NCBI GenBank assembly: GCA_020025545.1
Contig: JAHHRX010000017.1
Location: 1-41,778, forward strand
Direction: 5' to 3'
Length of the DNA stretch: 41,778 bases
DNA from: Oscillospiraceae bacterium
GTDB lineage: Bacteria > Bacillota > Clostridia > Oscillospirales > Oscillospiraceae
The notes beneath the pieces are model-generated. The model was given only the letters and a program-made list of their open reading frames with translations. It was not told where the DNA came from and did no database searches. Both the position numbers and the translations under genes were made by a program. Positions 15,492-23,729 of the stretch are shown in pieces. Every line of letters begins with the position of its first letter. The stretch's first letter is position 1.

Positions 15492-15803
15492 TTACAGCTT
15501 TATCTCTATCTCAACGCCAGCGGGAAGATCCAAGCTCATGAGAGCTTCGACAGTCTTCTGGTTGGGGTTGAGGATATCGATCAGTCTCTTGTGGGTTCTG
15601 CGCTCGAACTGCTCACGGCTGTCCTTGTTAACATGGACAGAGCGAAGGATCGTAACAACTTCCTTCTTGGTGGGCAGAGGGATGGGGCCGGAGACGGATG
15701 CGCCGTTGCGCTTTGCGGTCTCCACGATCTTAGCAGCGCTGGAGTCGATCAGCTGGTGATCATAAGCCTTCAGCCGGATGCGGATCATTTCCTGGTTTGC
15801 CAT
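15492..15803 (-). CDS. rpsJ: 30S ribosomal protein uS10 (NusE)
   Basis: This is uS10, a 30S head protein that also serves as NusE in transcription antitermination. It begins MANQEMIRIRLKAYDHQLID and has the blocks GASVSGPIPLPTKKEVVTIL, SREQFERRTHKRLIDI and VEALMSLDLPAGVEIEIKL. The 103-residue length is standard. It is the first gene of the 32-gene S10-spc-alpha operon, preceded by AGGAGG and a leader of about 265 nt. Confidence 0.98.
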   Translation of the reverse strand: MANQEMIRIRLKAYDHQLIDSSAAKIVETAKRNGASVSGPIPLPTKKEVVTILRSVHVNKDSREQFERRTHKRLIDILNPNQKTVEALMSLDLPAGVEIEIKL

Positions 15804-16071
15804 GGTTTGTTTCCTCCTTGAATGTAGCGTACTCAGTTTCTTGGTGCTGGGTACGGTCGAACTCCTTTGTCCGCGCCGCCGTGCGTATCACTCCAAGCCA
15901 TGAAAAATGGCCGACGCCAGGCCGACCCATTCTCCTGCTGCGGCGATATACGCAAGCGCAAACAGTAGCAGTTCAGCCGCCCGATGACCGGACATACTCC
16001 GCAGAAGTTACCGTCTTTCGACGCAATCTCCTGCATCATCGCATACATGCGCAGACTTTGCCCACACATGC
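15804..16071 (-). promoter_or_regulatory. Structured 5' leader of the S10-spc-alpha operon
   Basis: There is no convincing gene in the roughly 265 nt between the predicted transcription start (near 16071) and the rpsJ ATG. On the minus strand TGCGTAT and ATACGCA (7 bp) bracket about 60 nt. Inside are GGCC-7 nt-GGCC and GGCCAT-TTTTC-ATGGCT, which share a strand and cannot form together. CGCCGC upstream can also pair with GGCGGCG downstream of the outer stem. No T-run follows these stems. The arrangement suits a ribosomal protein-responsive leader (uL4 in E. coli), but the ligand is unknown. Confidence 0.6.
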
Positions 16072-16077
16072 TCGAAT

Positions 16078-16106
16078 ATTTTACCACCGGCAGTTCCCTT
16101 TGTCAA
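16078..16106 (-). promoter_or_regulatory. Sigma-A promoter of the S10-spc-alpha operon
   Basis: On the minus strand the -35 box TTGACA (16106-16101) is perfect and the -10 box TAAAAT (16083-16078) matches 5 of 6, with a 17-nt spacer. The predicted start is about 16071. It is the only good promoter I find for rpsJ to rplQ and lies just after the rsgA terminator. Confidence 0.9.
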
Positions 16107-16174
16107 TAGGTTTTTGAGAAAAAATAACAAAAAATTCACCTGCTTTTCGTTGATTTCAGAGAATTATAGTTACG

Positions 16175-16214
16175 GCAAAAAAGTCCAGCCGGACAGAATC
16201 CGGCAGGACTTTTT
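16175..16214 (-). terminator. Intrinsic terminator of the cdaA-rsgA block
   Basis: On the minus strand AGTCC-t-GCCGGA, a 5-nt loop, and TCCGGC-t-GGACT form a 12-position stem with one mismatch, followed by TTTTTT. It starts right after the rsgA stop codon. An A-run on the other side makes it usable in both directions, but there is no plus-strand gene here. Confidence 0.93.
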
Positions 16215-16218
16215 ACAC

Positions 16219-17106
16219 TTATTTTATTTCCCAGCTTTTGATCTGGGCAGCCTTTTCATAGAGCCGCAGATAGCTGTCGTAGCGGCTTTTTTCAATTTTC
16301 CCCTCTGCAACTGCCTGTGTCACTGCGCAGCCCGGTTCCTTCCGGTGGGTGCAGTCATGAAACTGGCAGGCCCCGAGATAGGGAGCAAAATCCGGGAAAG
16401 CATACTGTAGATTTTCTTTCAGAATGATTTCCATTTGCTCCGTGTCAAAGGAGGAGAAACCCGGTGTATCCGCCACATAGGTATCCTCGCTCAAACGGTA
16501 AAGCTCCACATGGCGTGTGGTATGCCGGCCGCGGCCCAGCTTCTGGGAAACCTCACCCACCGGCAGCTCCAGCTGTGGGCAAAGGCTGTTGAGGATGCTG
16601 CTCTTGCCGACGCCGGAATTTCCCGTGAAGGCGGTGAGCTTCCCACGAATCACTTCCCGAAGCGCTTCCACCCCTTCCCCGTTTTCTGCGCTGGTCTGAA
16701 TCACACGGAACCCCGCATTTCGGTAAATTCTCGCCAGATCCACTGCCGGATCCAGATCACACTTATTGAGGCACAGGTAAACCGGCACCTCCTGATTGCC
16801 TGCAATGGCAGCTACCCGGTCAATCAGGAAAGGCTCCGTAACCGGGTTCACATTGGCGGCAAAAATCACGAGGGCATCGATATTGGCAACTGCCGGGCGG
16901 ATGAAGCTGTTCTTCCGGGGGAGGATTTTCTCCACCATTCCCTTCCCCTTCTCCACGGTGATTTCAACCATATCACCGGTCAGAGGACTGCTGCCGTTTC
17001 TGCGCAGGGCACCTCTTGCACGGCAGACGACCACGCCGTCGTCTGTCTGCACATCATAAAATCCGCTGAGGGACCGGAGTATCCGGCCGGTTTTTCTATC
17101 AATCAT
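16219..17106 (-). CDS. rsgA: Ribosome small subunit-dependent GTPase RsgA
   Basis: This circularly permuted GTPase checks maturation of the 30S decoding centre. The order is an N-terminal OB-like domain (residues 1-70), G4 NKCD (114-117), P-loop GNSGVGKS (162-169), then DTPG (213-216), which proves the permutation. A C-terminal zinc knuckle has C247, C252, H254 and C260. The ATG at 17106 overlaps the prkC stop by 8 nt and has no clear Shine-Dalgarno, so coupling to prkC is likely. The length is 295. The prpC-prkC-rsgA order is conserved in Firmicutes, and PrkC-type kinases phosphorylate RsgA in Bacillus. Confidence 0.97.
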   Translation of the reverse strand: MIDRKTGRILRSLSGFYDVQTDDGVVVCRARGALRRNGSSPLTGDMVEITVEKGKGMVEKILPRKNSFIRPAVANIDALVIFAANVNPVTEPFLIDRVAAIAGNQEVPVYLCLNKCDLDPAVDLARIYRNAGFRVIQTSAENGEGVEALREVIRGKLTAFTGNSGVGKSSILNSLCPQLELPVGEVSQKLGRGRHTTRHVELYRLSEDTYVADTPGFSSFDTEQMEIILKENLQYAFPDFAPYLGACQFHDCTHRKEPGCAVTQAVAEGKIEKSRYDSYLRLYEKAAQIKSWEIK

Positions 17107-19156
17107 CAAAATTCACATCAAATTTCCATGCAGTCTGGGGATTCTCATCCACCATTGCCTGGAAAGACATCGTGCCCTTACCCTGCAGCTTGAATTCCAC
17201 GCTGAGCGTTCCGGCATAAACATCCTGCTCGGCAACCATCTTGCCATCATACCAGATGCTGATTCGGCCGTCTTCCAGCATTTCGTCCGGCAGTTCCAGC
17301 AGAACAGTCTTTGTCACATATCCGTCCGGAATGGGAGGAAGTGTGGGCGGCTCAGTCTGAGGTCTGCTTTTACCGTTGGAAATACTCAGCACAATGGTGG
17401 TGTTCAGATCCGTCTGGGTACCGCCGGGAACGGACTGGTCCACGACTTCGCCTTCATTACGGTCGCTGTCCACGCTCTGGAATTCCACATTGGGGAAGCC
17501 CGCATTGGTCAGAATCTTTACTGCCATTTCTTTATCTCTGCCCAGCACATTGGGGATATGTCCGGTCTTTACCTCAGGGCCGGTGCTGATCCAGAGATGA
17601 ACCGTCTGTCCCACGGACAGCCCTTCCTTATCCTCGGGGTCGGTTCTGATAACGCAGCCGGAGCCTACCGTACTGCTGGCCTCCAGATGGGAAATAATCT
17701 TCAAATCCATTTTGAGATTATTGAGAAAATCCTTGGCCTGCTGCTCAGGTACATCCTTAAGCATTTCCATGACCTTCGTCTGAGGCTCGGGTCCAAGGCT
17801 GACGGTAACCGTCACGATGCCGCCCTTGGCGATCTTGACGCCGGCGGCAGGTCGCTGCTCAATAATCTGGCCCTTCGGCCGCTGACTGTCATAGGTCTTT
17901 TCGTCAATTTTGATCACAATATCCGGGTAAAGCTCCGTAACCTGCTCTTGGGTCTTGCCCAGCAGATCCGGCACAGCCACCAGATTGTCATCGGATCCGA
18001 AGGCACCTCCGGTGGCGACAGCAATCACAAACACGATAATGGCCGCCACTGCCACCACGGCGCAGGAAACAATTGCAATGGTTGCCACCTTGCTGCGTTC
18101 TTCGCGCTCTTCTACAATTTCCTCCCGGCGGCGGGCATTGCGCTGCTGGGGGGAACGGCTTCTGTCCCGATCCGTTCTGGGTCTTGACGGTTCTGTCTTT
18201 CCCGCCACCCGCTCAGCCGTGGTCTTGGGCAGAGGCATGGTTTCGTCCGGATCCTGATTCCGGTGCTGCAGGTGCGCTGCCGCATCCAGCTCTGTGGTCG
18301 GATTATTATAGTCAAAGAGAATGGCGGGATTCTTCCGAAACTCATCCATATCCGCCAGCATGGCTGCGGCGGTGGGGTACCGGTCAGCAGGGTCCGTGGA
18401 CATTGCCTTTACAATGATCTGCTCCAGTCCGCCGGGAATGTTGGGGTTCAGCGTGGAAGGCATCGGCGCCTTACCGTTAATATGCTGAATCGCCACAGAA
18501 ACCGGGGAATCTCCGTCATAAGGCGGCCGTCCGGTCATCATCTCGTACATCACAACGCCCAGAGAATAGAGATCGCTGCGATTATCCACCCGTCCGCCCT
18601 TAGCCTGTTCCGGAGAAATATAATGCACAGAGCCCAGCGCTTCCTTCGTCAGGGTATTGCTCTTGGACATAACCTGTGCAATGCCAAAGTCAGCCACTTT
18701 GACGGAACCGTTTTTAAGTACCATCACATTGTGGGGCTTGATGTCCCGATGGATGATTCCACGGCTGTGGGCATGATCCAGTGCCTTGCCGATCTGAATG
18801 GCAAAATGCAGGGTTTCCTTCCAGTTGAGGATTTGTTTCTTCTCCATATACTGCTTCAGCGTGATGCCGTCGATCAGCTCCATAACGATATAGTCAGCAT
18901 CGTCAGAAGTCGAAACATCGTACACGGAAACAATATTGGGATGGCTCAGCATAGCGACTGCCTGACCTTCCGCATGGAAGCGGCGGCGGAATTCCTCGTC
19001 CTGAGAGTATTCGTCCCGCAGGATCTTAATTGCCACCAGACGATTCAGCCGATGGCATCTGGCCTTATATACCACGGCCATGCCGCCTGTGCCGATAACC
19101 TCCAGTATTTCGTATCGGTTGTCCAGCAACCGACCTATATATCTATCCATTTCCAT
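17099..19156 (-). CDS. prkC: Membrane Ser/Thr protein kinase with PASTA domains (PrkC/Stk1 type)
   Basis: This Hanks-type kinase senses cell-wall fragments. The start is ATG 19156, with GAGGAG six nt upstream (685 residues). The kinase domain has GTGGMAVV (22-29), K44, HRD (136-138), DFG (156-158) and the SPEQ motif near 181. A long Arg/Glu-rich juxtamembrane linker leads to a single membrane span (about 357-384). Three extracellular PASTA repeats follow (about 392-456, 457-527, 528-597), then an 85-residue C-terminal extension. It lies in the standard order after its phosphatase prpC and before rsgA. Confidence 0.97.
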   Translation of the reverse strand: MEMDRYIGRLLDNRYEILEVIGTGGMAVVYKARCHRLNRLVAIKILRDEYSQDEEFRRRFHAEGQAVAMLSHPNIVSVYDVSTSDDADYIVMELIDGITLKQYMEKKQILNWKETLHFAIQIGKALDHAHSRGIIHRDIKPHNVMVLKNGSVKVADFGIAQVMSKSNTLTKEALGSVHYISPEQAKGGRVDNRSDLYSLGVVMYEMMTGRPPYDGDSPVSVAIQHINGKAPMPSTLNPNIPGGLEQIIVKAMSTDPADRYPTAAAMLADMDEFRKNPAILFDYNNPTTELDAAAHLQHRNQDPDETMPLPKTTAERVAGKTEPSRPRTDRDRSRSPQQRNARRREEIVEEREERSKVATIAIVSCAVVAVAAIIVFVIAVATGGAFGSDDNLVAVPDLLGKTQEQVTELYPDIVIKIDEKTYDSQRPKGQIIEQRPAAGVKIAKGGIVTVTVSLGPEPQTKVMEMLKDVPEQQAKDFLNNLKMDLKIISHLEASSTVGSGCVIRTDPEDKEGLSVGQTVHLWISTGPEVKTGHIPNVLGRDKEMAVKILTNAGFPNVEFQSVDSDRNEGEVVDQSVPGGTQTDLNTTIVLSISNGKSRPQTEPPTLPPIPDGYVTKTVLLELPDEMLEDGRISIWYDGKMVAEQDVYAGTLSVEFKLQGKGTMSFQAMVDENPQTAWKFDVNFDD

Positions 19157-19179
19157 AAAGAGCTCCTCTCGTCGCAAGA

Positions 19180-19911
19180 TCAGATCTGGACCAGAACACT
19201 GGTCACATTATCCGGTGCTCCGCGATTCTTGGCAATTTCCAGCAGACGCTGGCAGCAATACTGCTTATTCACTCCGTGAACTACCTCAAACAGAATCTCC
19301 TGATCGTCCATCATATTGGAAAGGCCGTCTGAACACAACAGCAGGCAGTCTCCTCTTTCAAGGTCAACATGGGATATGTCGCATTCCGTCACGGTTTCCG
19401 TGCCGATGGCTCTGGTGATGTAGTTTTTCCCCGGGTAGGTTCTGGCCTGCTCCTGGGTCAGCTCCCCTCGCTGCACCATCATCTGCACCAGAGAATGATC
19501 CTCGGTCAATCTGCGTATGCCCTCACGATCCACAGCATAAGCCCGGCTGTCTCCTACATGGATCACCGTGGCCTCTTTTCCCTGAATCAGCACCGCCACC
19601 AAGGTGGTACCCATTCCGTTAAATTCTTCAAACTGCTGTGCCTGATCGAACACCGTGAAGTTTGCAAGCTTTACCGCGCTGGAAAGCATGCTGTCGATCT
19701 GCTTCTGCTCCATCCCCGGTTTCCATGTACTTTGAATTTCCTCCACGAATACATCCGAAGCCAGCTTGCTGGCAACATTGCCGGACTTGGCGCCGCCCAT
19801 GCCGTCACATATGACGCAGAGGGTGCTGTTTCTGTCCAGCTGTTCGATTCGGTATATATCCTGATTTTGGGGACGGACACATCCCGGGTCTGTTAAGCCC
19901 CAACATTGCAT
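19180..19911 (-). CDS. prpC: PP2C-family Ser/Thr protein phosphatase (Stp/PrpC)
   Basis: This metal-dependent phosphatase reverses phosphorylation by the neighbouring kinase. Motifs are the N-terminal GLTDPGCVRPQNQD, DGMGG (36-40), HVGDSRAY, LLLCSDGLSNMM and the terminal DNVTSVLV. The start is taken at ATG 19911 because AAAGGAG lies 8 nt upstream; a GTG at 19920 overlaps that site and is unlikely. The length is 243. The product is cytosolic. Confidence 0.97.
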   Translation of the reverse strand: MQCWGLTDPGCVRPQNQDIYRIEQLDRNSTLCVICDGMGGAKSGNVASKLASDVFVEEIQSTWKPGMEQKQIDSMLSSAVKLANFTVFDQAQQFEEFNGMGTTLVAVLIQGKEATVIHVGDSRAYAVDREGIRRLTEDHSLVQMMVQRGELTQEQARTYPGKNYITRAIGTETVTECDISHVDLERGDCLLLCSDGLSNMMDDQEILFEVVHGVNKQYCCQRLLEIAKNRGAPDNVTSVLVQI

Positions 19912-19936
19912 TGGGATCACTCCTTTCGGACGGTTT

Positions 19937-20995
19937 TTACTCGGAATTACCGCTCCGAGCTGCGCTTTTTTCTTTGGTATATTTTCTTCTCAGCTGGCCG
20001 CAGGAGGCGTCAATGTCTCCTCCCAGTGTCCGGCGCACTGTTGCGGTGATACCGCCGTCCTCCAGACATTTCTGGAATCGGGCAACCGCAGCACGGGAGC
20101 TGGGCTCCAGCGGACTTTCTTCCACATGATTCAAAGGAATCAGATTAAAATGCGCCGGCAGACCCTTCAGCCTGCGGATCAGTTCTCTGGCGTTTTCCTC
20201 GGAATCATTTACCCCTTTGATCATGGCATATTCAAAGGAGATTCGCCGGGAGGTAGCCGCATAATACCTGCGGCAGGCCGCCAGCAGCTCTTCGCTGGGA
20301 TATGCCTTGTTGACCGGCATGATGGTGTCCCGAACGGCATCATTGGGTGCGTGCAGAGACACAGAAAGCGTCAGCTGCAATTTTCTCTTTGCCAGCTCAT
20401 CGATCTTCGGCACAAGGCCGCAGGTGGAAAGGCTGATATGCCGCATGGAAATATTCATGCCGTCAGGGCTGTTCACCAGCTCCAAAAAGCGCATCACATT
20501 GTCAAAATTGTCCAGCGGCTCCCCGATTCCCATGAGCACAATGTGGGAAATGGGCAAGCCGGAGTCAATTTGGGTGAAAAGCACCTGATCCAGCATTTCG
20601 CAGGGCTCCAGCCGCCGCACCAGTCCCCCCAGAGTAGAGGCGCAGAAGGCACAGCCCATGCGGCAGCCCACCTCAGAAGATATGCACACGGTGTTGCCAT
20701 AATGATAGCGCATCAGCACCGTCTCCACGCAGTTGCCGTCCGACAGCTTCCAAAGATATTTGATGGTGCCGTCCCGCTGGGACTCCTGCCGTCTTACCAC
20801 CTGCGGAACGCAGATGGGATATTTTTCGCTCAGCTGCACACGCAGGCTCTGGGGCAGGTTGGTCATTTCCTCGTAGGAGCCTGCGCCCTTATGGAGCCAT
20901 GTGAAGACCTGCTTTGCCCGGAAAGCGGGCTGTCCCATTTCTTTCAGAACTGCGCCGATTTCCTGCTGGGTCATAGACTTGAGGTTCTCTGTCAT
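19937..20995 (-). CDS. rlmN: 23S rRNA/tRNA adenine-C2 methyltransferase RlmN
   Basis: This radical SAM enzyme methylates C2 of A2503 in 23S rRNA and A37 in some tRNAs. The iron-sulfur motif CRMGCAFC (C111, C115, C118) follows an N-terminal accessory domain. The second conserved cysteine, for the methyl-cysteine mechanism, is C332 in GGDIDASCGQL. The 352-residue length is standard. It lacks the features that would mark a Cfr resistance enzyme as far as can be judged by eye; context with rsmB and prpC supports RlmN. Its ATG overlaps the rsmB stop (ATGA). Confidence 0.96.
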   Translation of the reverse strand: MTENLKSMTQQEIGAVLKEMGQPAFRAKQVFTWLHKGAGSYEEMTNLPQSLRVQLSEKYPICVPQVVRRQESQRDGTIKYLWKLSDGNCVETVLMRYHYGNTVCISSEVGCRMGCAFCASTLGGLVRRLEPCEMLDQVLFTQIDSGLPISHIVLMGIGEPLDNFDNVMRFLELVNSPDGMNISMRHISLSTCGLVPKIDELAKRKLQLTLSVSLHAPNDAVRDTIMPVNKAYPSEELLAACRRYYAATSRRISFEYAMIKGVNDSEENARELIRRLKGLPAHFNLIPLNHVEESPLEPSSRAAVARFQKCLEDGGITATVRRTLGGDIDASCGQLRRKYTKEKSAARSGNSE

Positions 20996-22308
20996 GCCTT
21001 CCTCCGCAGACGGCAGATGAAGAAGCCGTCTGTATCATATTCCCCGGGCACCAGCGTCAGCATTCCCGAGGTATTTTCTGGGAACACATCCGGCAGGTTC
21101 AGGGGTTCTGTATCAAAATCTTCCCGTTCCTTCAGGAATGCTTTTACCACATCTTCATTTTCCCGCCGCAGCAAGGTGCAGGTGGAATAGATAAGTACGC
21201 CGCCCTTGCGGACATACCGGGCCTGCCTGCGCAGGATATCCAGCTGCAGCCGGGGAAGTGCCTCCATATCCTTGGGGTCTTTGTAGCGGATGTCGGGCTT
21301 TTTGCGGATAATGCCGTAACCGGAGCAGGGCACATCCGCCAGCACCACATCCATTTTATCCTGCCATTGGGGGACTTCCTCCGTGGCATCCTGCTGCCGT
21401 ACCGAGATATTGGCAAGTCCCAGACGCCGGGCGCCGTTTTCGATCAGCGCTGTTTTATGCTCATGAACATCGCAGGAGGTAATGCTTCCCCGCCCGCCCA
21501 TGGCAACGGCGGCCGCAAAGCTCTTGCCGCCGGGAGCGGCGCAGCAGTCCAGCACATTTTCCGCATCCGCAGGAATATGGGCGCAGAGCACACTGAGCTT
21601 TGCCGCTGCGTCCTGGACATAAAACAGTCCCTCCTGAAATGTTTTCAGCTTTTCAATACTTCCGGTGTGGCTCAGGATCAGACAGTCCGGCATCCATGAA
21701 TGCGGCTCAGCAGCCACATCTTCCTCTGCCAGCCGCTCCATGAGCGCCTCTTTCGTGGTCCGCAGGGTATTGACCTGCACTACCGTCTGAGGGATATCGT
21801 TATTGGCAGCCAGCATAGCTTCCAGCCGCTCTTCTCCCACAGATTCCCGGAGCAGCGCAATCAGCGCCTTGGGATGGCTGTAACGATCCTCCAGCGAGGT
21901 GGGCTGTCTGAGGGCCTCCCGATTGCGGATGGCATTGCGCAGCACCGCATTCACAAGCCCCGGTGCAAAACGCTGCTTGCGGCAATACTTTTTTGCCAGC
22001 GTCACCGATTCGTTTACCGCTGCGGAATCGGGGATCTTGTCCATTTCCAGAAGCTGATAAAGCCCCAGATGGAGGATATCATGGATCATGGGGTGCAGGT
22101 CCTTGATTTTTCCCGTCAGCAGCTGCTGCAGATAAAAATCCAGCCTGCCCCGGTTTTGAAGCACCCCGTAGCAAAGCCGAGTGGCAAGCGCCGCATCTCT
22201 GCGATCCAGCCGGTCTCTGGCAATATATTCTTTCAAAACGCCGTTTGACCAGGATGCCTGCCGTCTGCAGGCAATCAGCACATTCAGTGCTGTTTCTCTG
22301 GCGGACAT
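20992..22308 (-). CDS. rsmB: 16S rRNA m5C967 methyltransferase RsmB (NusB-domain fused)
   Basis: This SAM-dependent enzyme makes m5C967 in 16S rRNA. The N-terminal NusB-like domain (about residues 1-135) is followed by the methyltransferase domain with CCAAPGGKS (255-263), catalytic PCSG (C328) and STCTL (C377), the two-cysteine arrangement of RNA m5C enzymes. The 438-residue length is standard. It follows fmt with a 3-nt gap and overlaps rlmN by 4 nt. The def-fmt-rsmB order is widely conserved. Confidence 0.97.
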   Translation of the reverse strand: MSARETALNVLIACRRQASWSNGVLKEYIARDRLDRRDAALATRLCYGVLQNRGRLDFYLQQLLTGKIKDLHPMIHDILHLGLYQLLEMDKIPDSAAVNESVTLAKKYCRKQRFAPGLVNAVLRNAIRNREALRQPTSLEDRYSHPKALIALLRESVGEERLEAMLAANNDIPQTVVQVNTLRTTKEALMERLAEEDVAAEPHSWMPDCLILSHTGSIEKLKTFQEGLFYVQDAAAKLSVLCAHIPADAENVLDCCAAPGGKSFAAAVAMGGRGSITSCDVHEHKTALIENGARRLGLANISVRQQDATEEVPQWQDKMDVVLADVPCSGYGIIRKKPDIRYKDPKDMEALPRLQLDILRRQARYVRKGGVLIYSTCTLLRRENEDVVKAFLKEREDFDTEPLNLPDVFPENTSGMLTLVPGEYDTDGFFICRLRRKA

Positions 22309-22311
22309 GGC

Positions 22312-23220
22312 TTAGCCCTCCAGAGGATGACCCCGGAAATAATCCGGTGCTGCCATCTGTTTTCCGCCCTCAGCCTGCAAAACGCGAATCTCAACCGCAC
22401 CCTCTCCGCAGGCAACCTGCAGTCCGGTCTTGGTAAGCCCCAGAATGGTCCCCGGCTCCCCGGAGCCCTCCACCACAACCGTGGTGTGGATCTTGAACTT
22501 CGTTCCTGCCAGAACCGCGGTGGCGCTGGGCCAGGGATTGAGGCCACGGACATGGTTATGAACCTGCTGGGCAGTCTTGCTCCAGTCGATGGGAGACATT
22601 GTCTTATCCAGCTTGGGGGCAAGGGTAACCTTGCTGGTATCCTGAGGGGTTCCCTCCACCTTTCCTGCAGCCATCCGCCCCAAAGTTTTGCTCAAAAGGT
22701 CAGCGCCAAGCACCGCCAGACGATCCAGCAGCTGACCTGCGGTCTCGTTGGGATCGATAGGGGTTGTGGACACATCAATCACATCTCCTGCATCCATATC
22801 CCGGTGCATATACTGGGCAGTCACTCCGGTTTCCTTCAGACCGTCCAGCACCGCCCACTGATAGGGTGCGGAGCCACGGTAAGCGGGCAGAATACTGGCA
22901 TGGATATTGACGCAGCCTCTGGCAGGAATGTCCAGCACCCGCTGCGGCAGAATCCGTCCGTAAGCCACCACTGCAACCACATCGGGCTGAAGCGCCCTGA
23001 GTGCCTCCACTGCCTCATCGTCCCGGAAGGTTTCCGGCTGATAGACCGGGATATCATTGGCAATAGCCACTTCCTTGACCGGAGACATGACCATTTTCAT
23101 GCCCCGCCCCTTAGGACGATCCGGCTGGGTATAGACACCCACCACATCGAATCCGTCCGCTATGATCTTTTTGAGACAAGTCGCCGAAATATCCGGCGTA
23201 CCCATAAATACAACTTTCAT
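22312..23220 (-). CDS. fmt: Methionyl-tRNA formyltransferase
   Basis: This enzyme formylates Met-tRNA(fMet) using 10-formyl-THF so that initiation can use IF-2. The N-terminal Rossmann domain has N105, H107 and the SILPAYRGSAPYQWA block, with D146 in DAGD completing the catalytic set. The C-terminal OB-like tRNA-binding domain begins near residue 205. The 302-residue length is slightly short but normal for Clostridia. It sits between def and rsmB. Confidence 0.97.
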   Translation of the reverse strand: MKVVFMGTPDISATCLKKIIADGFDVVGVYTQPDRPKGRGMKMVMSPVKEVAIANDIPVYQPETFRDDEAVEALRALQPDVVAVVAYGRILPQRVLDIPARGCVNIHASILPAYRGSAPYQWAVLDGLKETGVTAQYMHRDMDAGDVIDVSTTPIDPNETAGQLLDRLAVLGADLLSKTLGRMAAGKVEGTPQDTSKVTLAPKLDKTMSPIDWSKTAQQVHNHVRGLNPWPSATAVLAGTKFKIHTTVVVEGSGEPGTILGLTKTGLQVACGEGAVEIRVLQAEGGKQMAAPDYFRGHPLEG

Positions 23221-23240
23221 GCCGATCCCTCCCGAAAAGA

Positions 23241-23714
23241 TTACTCTTCCATCTCCAGCTCATCTGCTGTCAGCAGGCGTTCCATGATCTCGGTATAAAT
23301 GATGCCGTCCAAATGATCCAGCTCATGGCAGAAGCACCGTGCGGTCAGTTCTTCGCCGTCGGTCTCAAACCAGTTGCCGAACCGGTCCTGTGCCTTTACC
23401 TTTGCGTAATAGGGGCGCTTCACGAGGCCGTATTTTCCGGGAACGCTCAGGCAGCCCTCGGGGCCTTCCTGCTCGCCGTCCGTTTCAACCAGCTGGGGAT
23501 TCACCAGCTCCACGATTTCCTCGCCGTTGTCCACAATTACCACCCGGCGCAGTATTCCTACCTGCGGCGCAGCCAGTCCCACGCCGCCTGCATTTTCCAG
23601 CGTTTCCTTCATATCGTCCAGCAGCTTATGGAGCCGCCAGTCAAAGTTTGTTACCGGCTTGCACACCTTATGCAGTGCCGGATCTTTATCGGTAAAAATT
23701 TTTCGTAAGCCCAT
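23241..23714 (-). CDS. def: Peptide deformylase
   Basis: This metalloenzyme removes the formyl group from nascent proteins. All three motifs are present: GGVGLAAPQ (43-51), EGCLS (86-90, metal ligand C88) and HELDH (130-134, metal ligands and catalytic Glu). At 157 residues it is the compact type 1 enzyme. It lies between priA and fmt, so formylation and deformylation are encoded side by side. Confidence 0.98.
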   Translation of the reverse strand: MGLRKIFTDKDPALHKVCKPVTNFDWRLHKLLDDMKETLENAGGVGLAAPQVGILRRVVIVDNGEEIVELVNPQLVETDGEQEGPEGCLSVPGKYGLVKRPYYAKVKAQDRFGNWFETDGEELTARCFCHELDHLDGIIYTEIMERLLTADELEMEE

Positions 23715-23729
23715 TGGTAATCCTTCTTT

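Noticed and set aside
15838..15880. GGAGTTCGACC ... CACCA in the S10 leader looks like a tRNA T-arm and 3' end
   Set aside because: No T-stem of 5 bp, anticodon arm or acceptor partner can be built around it, so it is not a tRNA or obvious tRNA-like gene.
15833..16087. A minus-strand 84-codon frame in the S10 leader, as a leader peptide or small gene
   Set aside because: It begins upstream of the predicted transcription start and overlaps the -10 box, lacks a Shine-Dalgarno, and has the composition of structured RNA. A shorter leader peptide is not excluded but not supported.
19937..20995. The rlmN gene considered as a Cfr-type antibiotic resistance gene
   Set aside because: The operon context (rsmB-rlmN-prpC-prkC-rsgA) and the GGDIDASCGQL end match housekeeping RlmN. 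Nothing suggests acquisition.
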